From: Schlesneria paludicola DSM 18645
GTDB taxonomy: Bacteria > Planctomycetota > Planctomycetia > Planctomycetales > Planctomycetaceae
Reading direction: 5' to 3'
Assembly (NCBI RefSeq): GCF_000255655.1
Contig: NZ_JH636434.1
Span: forward strand, 1,437,629 to 1,501,628
DNA: 64,000 nt
The first letter of the stretch is position 1. Each line of letters begins with the position of its first letter. Position numbers and translations under genes: made by a program. This document shows, piece after piece, positions 57,896-64,000 of the stretch. Below the pieces are notes generated by a model. The model did no database searches. It was not told where the DNA came from and was given only the letters and a program-made list of their open reading frames with translations.

Positions 57896-59323
57896 ATGAT
57901 CATGCCATCCGATTTTGATCGATCAACGTCACCGATGTTCGGCCCTGACGCGCTGACACGGCGAGAATTGCTGCATCGTTGTGGAGCGGGGTTCAGTTCA
58001 CTGGCACTCGCGGCGATGTTGAACGGCGAACGGGTATCGGCGAACGACGCAGATCCCCTGGCGGCCAAACGAGGCCATCATGCGGCCAAAGCCAAGCGAG
58101 TCATATTTCTATTCATGCCCGGCGGCCCGTCACAAGTCGATACCTTCGATCCCAAACCTCAACTGACCAAGGACGACGGAAAACCCGCGCCAAAACTGTA
58201 TCTCGGGCAACAGCGCAGCCTGTTGGGATCGCCCTGGGCGTTTCAGCGTTATGGCGAATCGGGGCTGGATGTTAGCGAATTGTTTCCTCACACGGCTCAG
58301 TGCGTCGACGACCTGTGCGTGATTCGCTCGATGGTGACCGATGATCCCAATCATCCCGGTGGCTGCCTGTTGATGAATACGGGCGAACGTGTTTCGTCAC
58401 GTCCCAGCCTGGGGTCGTGGGTGACGTACGGATTGGGGACCGAGAATCAAAACCTGCCAGGTTTCGTCGCGATTGGCCCGGGGCCTTTGATCGAAGGAGC
58501 CCGGCAGTACGGAGCGAGTTTTCTGCCCGCGACGTTTCAGGGCACGTTCGTTTCCAACATCGATCAGCCGCTGAAAAATTTGAAGGGATCGGTGGAACCT
58601 GTCCAGCAACGACGCGAATTGAATGCGCTGATGAAACTGAATGAACTGCATCGATCGAATCGGGCCGAGGACAGTCGCTTGAGCGCCCGGATCGACTCGT
58701 TCGAGCTGGCCTATCGGATGCAGACATCCGCTCCCGAAGCGTTCAGTATCGCGGGTGAGACGGCGGAAACGGGCCGCATGTACGGCCTCGATCAACCCGC
58801 CACCGAGGCCTTCGGCAAGCAGTGCCTGCTGGCCCGGCGACTGGTCGAGCGTGGGGTTCGGTTTGTTCAGCTCTATCACACAACCGGCGGGTTTCAGCCG
58901 TGGGACCAGCATGCCGATTTGAAAGGCGGACACGAAAAGAACGCACTGGCGACCGACCTGCCGATTGCGGGTCTGCTACGAGACCTCAAACAGCGCGGTC
59001 TGCTCGACGAAACACTGGTGATTTGGGGCGGCGAATTCGGTCGGACACCCGCTCGCGAAGGCACGACCAATGGACGGGATCACCACCCTTTTGGATTCAC
59101 GATGTGGATCGCGGGCGGCGGTGTCAAACGCGGCATCGCCTATGGCGCCACCGACGAATACGGCTGGGACGCCGTGGAGAAACCGGTCCACGTCCATGAC
59201 CTGCACGCCACGATCCTGCATCTGTTGGGTCTGGACCACGAACGCCTGACCTATCGCTTTGCCGGCCGAGATTTTCGATTGACGGATGTGTATGGGAACG
59301 TCGTCAACGGCATTCTGGCTTAG
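57896..59323 (+). CDS. DUF1501 family exported protein
   Basis: The 475-residue protein has a Tat-like signal (TRRELLHRCGAGFSSLAL) and the DUF1501 alkaline-phosphatase-fold pattern: VIFLFMPGGPSQVDTFDPKP, DLCVIRSMVTDDPNHPGGC, WGGEFGRTP and GRDHHPFGFTMWIAGGG. The family's enzymatic role is unproven; a sulfatase-like hydrolase is often suggested. It starts directly after the stop of the DUF1549/DUF1553 gene, as is usual in planctomycetes. A second ATG at 57902 is possible. Confidence 0.93.
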   Translation: MIMPSDFDRSTSPMFGPDALTRRELLHRCGAGFSSLALAAMLNGERVSANDADPLAAKRGHHAAKAKRVIFLFMPGGPSQVDTFDPKPQLTKDDGKPAPKLYLGQQRSLLGSPWAFQRYGESGLDVSELFPHTAQCVDDLCVIRSMVTDDPNHPGGCLLMNTGERVSSRPSLGSWVTYGLGTENQNLPGFVAIGPGPLIEGARQYGASFLPATFQGTFVSNIDQPLKNLKGSVEPVQQRRELNALMKLNELHRSNRAEDSRLSARIDSFELAYRMQTSAPEAFSIAGETAETGRMYGLDQPATEAFGKQCLLARRLVERGVRFVQLYHTTGGFQPWDQHADLKGGHEKNALATDLPIAGLLRDLKQRGLLDETLVIWGGEFGRTPAREGTTNGRDHHPFGFTMWIAGGGVKRGIAYGATDEYGWDAVEKPVHVHDLHATILHLLGLDHERLTYRFAGRDFRLTDVYGNVVNGILA

Positions 59324-59348
59324 CTGCTTGTTGAAGAGCGCAAGACGA

Positions 59349-59645
59349 TCAGCCGATCCCCACGGCGAACGGCTGTTGCCCGACGTCGTGGACATCAAAG
59401 ATGCAATCGAGTTCCAGTTCCAGAACCGACACGCCAGGCAGGTCGTCGGCGGTCATGGTGCCCCCATCGAACACAAAATGATGGACAGTACCAGGGACGG
59501 CGAGTGGTTCAGGTTCGGCGGGAACCGCGGCCGCGACGAACGGCCTTCTGCATCTGGCATTGGAGCAGAGCACCATTCGTCCCAGGTGTTGCTGAGTGAC
59601 CTCGTACCGCTTCGCGCATCCGGGACATTCAATAAAAACAGTCAT
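59349..59645 (-). CDS. Small zinc-ribbon protein, 98 aa
   Basis: The N-terminus has MTVFIECPGCAKRYEV and then LCSNARCRRPF, a CxxC/CxxxxC zinc-finger of the MJ0042/zinc-ribbon type common in planctomycete small proteins. The rest is acidic and unrecognised. GGAGG nine bases upstream supports the start. It converges on the DUF1501 gene with a 25-base gap. Confidence 0.72.
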   Translation of the reverse strand: MTVFIECPGCAKRYEVTQQHLGRMVLCSNARCRRPFVAAAVPAEPEPLAVPGTVHHFVFDGGTMTADDLPGVSVLELELDCIFDVHDVGQQPFAVGIG

Positions 59646-60370
59646 TTGCCATCGCCTCCTGTCGTGAGTGTGGCCAAACTGTGAAACCTGCAGTCCATTA
59701 TGCCATCCGCAACGCGCGAAAATCTACGAGCGATTTGCGCAACTTCGTGGGTCTGATCTGGGTGTCAGTACCGGCCGCCTTGACAGTGATTGATTCGCGA
59801 ATGGCGGATGGACAACTACTGGCAATTGGCCCGCATTCAATTAGGCATGCGGGTCTTCAGGGTCTGATTTTCTTGCTTGTGACTTCCCGAGTAAAGGACC
59901 GCCAGATCGAGCCGTCAGCGGGGGGGGACGAGAAGCAACGGATACCGAATTCAAAACCGCGACATGAGGATTTGCTAGTCCAACCACTGAACTGCAGAAA
60001 TGGGATCAGCCGCCTAATCGCGGTGACAACGATTACGCATCAAATCTTCCGCACAATCCATTGCGATGCACCATTGCACATAACAGATTCGTAATGCAAC
60101 GCGACGCCTTTTTTACACCATACGCCATATTTCAAAAACACGCACTCACAGAACAATTGACATTACATGCACTGACTCAACACACTAAAACCATTCTGCA
60201 ACACACAGGATCTTTTGCTACACCCCTACAACATTTACTCAGGAATAGTTGTCGCTATCTGCTTTTACCAGTGGCGACAACGCATGCCACCCCAAGCGAC
60301 CTCTGGCAGCCATAGCTTCGACAAGCTAACGCAAGAAGCAAGTTCCCCGAACTGATCAGGGCAGGCAAAG
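59646..60370. other. Long intergenic region at the edge of an A+T-richer block
   Basis: These 725 bases have no supported gene. A 137-codon open frame (59681-60094) has no recognisable domain and no good ribosome site. From about 60000 the sequence becomes clearly richer in A+T, marking the left edge of a block of different composition. Confidence 0.5.
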
Positions 60371-61483
60371 ATGCACAAATTCACTCGCGGTATGCGATCA
60401 TACTTATTGTTCGGCGCTATCGCTACCGTTAGTGCTGTGACAACACTCTTGGCATTCTTCGGTGACACGATCGGCGACCGATACTTCGATCAGCAGTACG
60501 ACGCGGGGGTCCTCATGGCAGCAACAACCCCCTTTGTTGAACACACATTTGACTTGAAAAACACAACTCGCTCGAAACTTCACATAATCTCAGAAAGTCA
60601 CTCCTGCACATGCGCGGCAGTTAGTCTTCAGAAAACAATTCTAAATCCTGGCCAATTCGTTCCCCTCACGATGAGGACGACGATTGCTAATGACTTTGCC
60701 GAACGGGAGATTGTGTGCCGGGTCGTAACGGACGATCCAGCCCATCCGAGCCACATATTTCGGATAAATTACATAAGCCTTCCAGAACCTCGGTTTGTTC
60801 CACATTCAATAGATCTTGGCAATTTACGAAAAAAAGCTCCGGCCACTGCTTCCCAGCCCTTTCCCGAAATGTGGTTGGAGATATTTACATTGATCTCTGA
60901 AGACCCAACGCCGACACCAAGCAATCTGAAGTGCTCCGTAGATTTTTTCGCGGAACTTGGATCGCAACCAGAAGTTCGAACCTTTCCGCAAGGGTTTCGA
61001 AGAATACGTTACCCCGTGTCACTACGGATACCAGATAGTGAGTCGCGCGTCGCTGGCTCTTACACTGGCTCGCTAGCAGTTGATCTACCTGGCAATCGAT
61101 CCGCCCGTGCCACGGTAAGCTGGGACTTCATTGACGCAATTTCATTTTTGCCTTCACGGCTTAATTTCGGATTAGTCGACCGTGACGACGAACCAAGAGA
61201 AAGAAGCGTTGCCCTTAGTTCGTCGGACGGCAAACCCTTTCGCATCGTTTCATTGGACGCTGGCGATCAATGCATGAGCATTGAGGGGATTGCCTCAGAA
61301 TCCGCATCGGCGCACAACCTTACGATCGTCTTCAACCCCGCGATGCGGGATGGGCCACATCGATCAGTGGAGTTCGGCTATGTGCGCGCACGGATCAAGA
61401 CTCCAGAGATTGTCGATATTCGCCTTCCTTGGACTGCATTCTTTAGCCACAGCAATCGCGATTCGGGCACGGACCGCAAATAG
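60371..61483 (+). CDS. DUF1573 domain exported protein
   Basis: The 370-residue protein has an N-terminal hydrophobic helix (about residues 9-30) and a DUF1573 (ASH-like) beta-sandwich with HTFDLKNTTRSKLHII, SHSCTCAAVSL and ILNPGQF, where the SCxC motif is typical. Two more beta-rich modules follow (e.g. LPSRLNFGLVDRDDE). DUF1573 proteins are exported and of unknown role. AGG lies eight bases before the ATG. The base composition is visibly lower in G+C than upstream genes. Confidence 0.8.
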   Translation: MHKFTRGMRSYLLFGAIATVSAVTTLLAFFGDTIGDRYFDQQYDAGVLMAATTPFVEHTFDLKNTTRSKLHIISESHSCTCAAVSLQKTILNPGQFVPLTMRTTIANDFAEREIVCRVVTDDPAHPSHIFRINYISLPEPRFVPHSIDLGNLRKKAPATASQPFPEMWLEIFTLISEDPTPTPSNLKCSVDFFAELGSQPEVRTFPQGFRRIRYPVSLRIPDSESRVAGSYTGSLAVDLPGNRSARATVSWDFIDAISFLPSRLNFGLVDRDDEPRERSVALSSSDGKPFRIVSLDAGDQCMSIEGIASESASAHNLTIVFNPAMRDGPHRSVEFGYVRARIKTPEIVDIRLPWTAFFSHSNRDSGTDRK

Positions 61484-61538
61484 GCGGAGTCGCGACCCTG
61501 TTTTCTACAATCACCATACCGGGAGTGAAAAGAAGTTC

Positions 61539-61901
61539 ATGAAATCATTGCCGATTGCGTCTTCTGTTGTTGTTGCTGCTGCACTAACCGTGCTTGCTTG
61601 GATCCCGTCAAGTACCGGCCAGGAAGTCGAGCCGAACACCTATTGTACAGGCCCCTATAGTTTGTTCTGTCCGAACTTAGGGAGCGACGGATGCAGCGGA
61701 GCTAGCGGACAGTGCCCAAGCAACGGCCCGAACTACACCGAGTTGTCTCAGGGGGAAAGAGCAGCCGTCGGTAGCTGCCAGCCCTCTGAAGGACAGTATT
61801 GCTATCCTGCCATCTGGACTTGCACTGTTGATAGGTGGGTAGACCATTGTTATGGAACCCTGGCATGTCAAACATCGAGCACTACTCTGGCATGCCAATG
61901 A
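61539..61901 (+). CDS. Small cysteine-rich secreted protein
   Basis: The 120-residue product has a signal peptide (cleavage near SSTG, about residue 27) and a mature part with ten cysteines (36, 44, 52, 59, 80, 88, 95, 104, 110, 119). It is rich in Gly, Ser and Thr and probably held by disulfides. No family is recognised. It lies 55 bases after the DUF1573 gene. The ATG at 61539 is chosen because the signal peptide starts there. Confidence 0.68.
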   Translation: MKSLPIASSVVVAAALTVLAWIPSSTGQEVEPNTYCTGPYSLFCPNLGSDGCSGASGQCPSNGPNYTELSQGERAAVGSCQPSEGQYCYPAIWTCTVDRWVDHCYGTLACQTSSTTLACQ

Positions 61902-61968
61902 GCGCAACATTCAGCTCAGAAGCTGAAGACCTGCATTTTTTTTCAATGTGATTCAAACTGCTTTAGAT

Positions 61969-63108
61969 ATGGCTGCAATGATGCTTTCAACGAGATGCGG
62001 CGGGACGCACCTACTCATAACTATCATGGTTGCTGGGTTTTGTCGCGTTGCGGGTGCATCCGATGAGATACCTGAGGCAATTTCCAATGCCTATCAAGCG
62101 AACAGGACTTCAATTACTTTTGGAAGTTTCCGATTCCGATATGACGTCGGGCAGGCGCCCCACATTGAAGCTGGGGAAAAAGGTGAGTGGTCGAAAAAAG
62201 CTACGGCTTCGGGTAGTTATGCGTTCAATGAATCTGACGCGGTTTACGAGTGTGTATTCTCCGTCACCGATATGCTGGCCGATCGTGTCATGGTAGATGG
62301 GGGTTCCTGGTCCTCGCAACTGGTTTCCAAAAGAAGGCTGACCAATGGTAGCCTTGTGCTCTGGGACAATTTGTTCCCAGGGCCGGATGATACGACATAC
62401 TCGCACACATGCCAGATTGATGCAGGATCGGAGATCTTTTATAAGGATTTAATGTTTCCTTTAGCTTTGGGCAGTCCGCGGAAAGCGCATCAAGATGTTT
62501 TCGATCATGCTCCAATGCCTCCCGTTGAAATCAAGGAAGTCGAGAGAGAATCTCAAAGATTGATATACATGAGATTCGAGGGGGAGCGGAGTCTATTCGA
62601 ATATTGGATCGATGTAGCGAAGGGCGCGATTCCAGTAGAGATTCGAAAGACATTAGGCTCAGAAGAACCAAAGGTACGACTTACGATCTTCAATAAAGAC
62701 ATAAGGATGGTTAGTCATGATGGGTGGATGCCTTTCCGGACGTTGACATTTATTGAACCATCGTTTGTGCGAGAGCTCGTTGTTGAGGAGGCTGATTGTC
62801 GTACGGCCCCGGATGCGAAGGCGTTCTCGCTTGAGTTCACTGAGGCGAGGGCGATGATTGACGTACCTAGAAAAGTCAGGCACGAGCCAAGAAAAGTGTG
62901 GTCCTTGATTGAGGCGGCTTCGGACTCGGAGGCGCAACCAATTGAATTCTCCGAGCCAACAATGAGGCAGCCAGATGTCAAAGAGTCGCCCATAGTATCG
63001 CCTTTCTCGCTACTAATAGCACTGAATGTGTGCGGAGTTGCTTTGCTTGCACTTTTCTTCTACGCGAGACATCGATTGGCCCGCCGAGGCTTGCGAAAGA
63101 GGTTGTAA
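61969..63108 (+). CDS. Hypothetical exported protein with C-terminal membrane anchor
   Basis: The 379-residue protein has a signal peptide (about 1-30, CGGTHLLITIMVAGF), a beta-rich extracytoplasmic domain, and a C-terminal hydrophobic helix (SPFSLLIALNVCGVALLALF) followed by a basic tail RHRLARRGLRKRL, which resembles a sorting/stop-transfer anchor. It has no recognised family. A GTG at 61948 is an alternative start. It lies in the A+T-richer block with the DUF1573 and Cys-rich genes. Confidence 0.65.
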   Translation: MAAMMLSTRCGGTHLLITIMVAGFCRVAGASDEIPEAISNAYQANRTSITFGSFRFRYDVGQAPHIEAGEKGEWSKKATASGSYAFNESDAVYECVFSVTDMLADRVMVDGGSWSSQLVSKRRLTNGSLVLWDNLFPGPDDTTYSHTCQIDAGSEIFYKDLMFPLALGSPRKAHQDVFDHAPMPPVEIKEVERESQRLIYMRFEGERSLFEYWIDVAKGAIPVEIRKTLGSEEPKVRLTIFNKDIRMVSHDGWMPFRTLTFIEPSFVRELVVEEADCRTAPDAKAFSLEFTEARAMIDVPRKVRHEPRKVWSLIEAASDSEAQPIEFSEPTMRQPDVKESPIVSPFSLLIALNVCGVALLALFFYARHRLARRGLRKRL

Positions 63109-63221
63109 TTCAAATTCAAGTCCTCCTGGATGCTTGCCGCCGCCTACCGAGTCGAGCGACGAAGGCTTAATCCTAACGGTCTCTTGCGTGTTTATGAAAC
63201 GGTATTTGCAACGGCCCCCCC

Positions 63222-63671
63222 ATGCTTTTGAAACCTCGGAATATTCAATGGGGCCTGCGAATAGTAGTGCTAATTAGCTCGATATTCATGATGCTTCATG
63301 GTGCTTGGTCGAGTTCGCCAACGATCGTGGAAATGTCGCATCTTCCAGCAGGGCTCGCGGTGTGGCAACGCCATTCACTGGGCGTGTATCGTGTCTGTAC
63401 GCCAGCGAGCAAACTTTTGTTTGCTCTTCCATCGCATTTAGCAGGTTTCCGAGTTGAGTATCCCGAATCCATTGATTCAGACCTGATTACACGTAGGGAG
63501 TGGCAAGTCGGTACGAACTTTCAGGCGGCTTACCTCGATCAATATCAACACATCTTTCAATGGTCCCGTCTGTTGCCAATCCTCTTGACGCTTGTTGGCG
63601 CGTGTGTTGTCAATTGGCGCTTGAAACAGTACCACTCGTTTGCACTTCAAACGGTACCATTTATCGGTTGA
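63222..63671 (+). pseudogene. Membrane protein gene, apparently truncated by an IS21-like element
   Basis: The frame encodes 149 residues with an N-terminal helix (LRIVVLISSIFMMLH) and a second near the end (LLPILLTLVGACVV). The last ~20 residues coincide with the presumed insertion-element end from about 63608, so the natural C-terminus has probably been lost. No strong ribosome site is visible at the ATG. The function is unknown. Confidence 0.5.
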
Positions 63672-64000
63672 TGTCTTTAATGGTACTGTTTGCCCTTCTA
63701 TTCTTCGGCTTTGGACCCGGTGGGCGCTTTGGTATCGTTTGAACTTTTTTTCGATTTCTCTAAACGATAACTCTTGCCGGTGATTTGCACGACTTCCGCT
63801 CGATGCAGGAAGCGATCCAAGATGGCAGTTGCGCTGGGAACGTCGCCGATCAATTGGCCCCAATCGTCCAAGGGTCTGTTGCTGGTCATCATCGTGGAGC
63901 GAAGCTCGTGTCGCCGCATGATGATCTCGAACAGGTACTCACCTGATCGCTTGGGTAACTGCTTCATCCCCATGTCGTCGACGATCAGCAGATCCGGCTT
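63608..64000 (-). mobile_element. IS21-like insertion sequence, istB-side end (partial)
   Basis: An end-like sequence starts TGTCAATTGGCG at 63608, followed by two 18-base units (GCGCTTGAAACAGTACCA at 63617 and a near copy at 63642) with a 25-base period. Also AAACGGTACCATT and AATGGTACTGTTT are almost inverted. Multiple terminal repeats are typical of IS21 elements. The istB gene follows, and the element runs past the window end. Confidence 0.65.
63698..64000 (-). CDS. istB: IS21-like ATP-binding helper IstB (partial, C-terminal part)
   Basis: The 100 visible codons encode KPDLLIVDDMGMKQLPKRSG at the window edge, then LFEIIMRRHELRSTMMTSNR and DRFLHRAEVVQITGKSYRL. These are the Walker B and sensor segments of IstB, the AAA+ helper of IS21-family transposition. 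The gene continues beyond 64000, so the Walker A part and istA are not visible. The C-terminus has a Lys/Ser-rich tail after YRLEKSKK. Confidence 0.92.
   Translation of the reverse strand, partial: KPDLLIVDDMGMKQLPKRSGEYLFEIIMRRHELRSTMMTSNRPLDDWGQLIGDVPSATAILDRFLHRAEVVQITGKSYRLEKSKKSSNDTKAPTGSKAEE

Noticed and set aside
59681..60094. 137-codon frame in the gap before the DUF1573 gene
   Set aside because: No domain or ribosome site, and it crosses the composition change.

Overview
The window looks like a chromosomal segment from a planctomycete (Planctomycetaceae-like). It carries a DUF1549/DUF1553 protein next to a DUF1501 protein, a very large orphan secretin with N-terminal helical repeats, a vWA/beta-propeller pair of the MoxR-vWA-beta-propeller (bpX) type, DUF1570 and DUF1573 proteins, and a tetrahydromethanopterin-type FhcA. 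The DNA is moderately GC-rich, so many long antisense frames stay open by chance. The last ~4 kb is visibly richer in A+T.

Layout. 0-8.7 kb: CTP-dependent lipid kinase-like membrane protein, a two-gene ABC exporter, a sugar isomerase/epimerase, a chlorite-dismutase-family protein, greA with a clear terminator, a Gfo/Idh/MocA oxidoreductase and a secreted sialidase-like protein. 9.1-14.2 kb: one 1630-residue secretin starting at TTG and followed by a strong intrinsic terminator. 14.6-20.5 kb: a tight operon with two alkaline-phosphatase-superfamily enzymes (ATGA overlap), a 61-residue helical protein, a membrane protein (GTGA overlap) and a small sulfotransferase. 20.9-25.5 kb: three tandem paralogous HGSNAT-like membrane acyltransferases differing mainly in a Pro/Ala/Thr linker. 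25.6-28.1 kb: a Toprim/RecA-like ATPase gene between two direct copies of a GGGGG(A)CAGGCAC-type repeat, with a third related copy at 48.85 kb. 28.1-33.3 kb: DUF2239 gene under twin palindromic sites, a secreted carboxypeptidase-regulatory-like protein, a small membrane protein, rsmB and a small conserved gene.

33.8-48.8 kb: fhcA, then a minus-strand run (UbiD-like, ubiE, CobW GTPase, MOSC protein, LptF/G permease, PAP2 phosphatase) dealing with quinone, metal and envelope functions; a ferritin-like DUF455 protein; a CheA-like protein with a degenerate receiver; upp with a DUF1570 zincin lipoprotein; and several small membrane or zinc-ribbon proteins. 49.0-54.7 kb: the vWA-propeller protein and its bpX6-like partner, with no MoxR ATPase beside them. 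54.7-59.3 kb: the DUF1549/DUF1553 and DUF1501 pair. 60.4-64 kb: an accessory block of exported proteins (DUF1573, a 10-cysteine secreted peptide, two membrane-anchored proteins), the last apparently cut by the end of an IS21-like element whose istB runs off the window.

No rRNA, tRNA, CRISPR array or replication origin was recognised. Functions are inferred from motifs read by eye; no database search was run.
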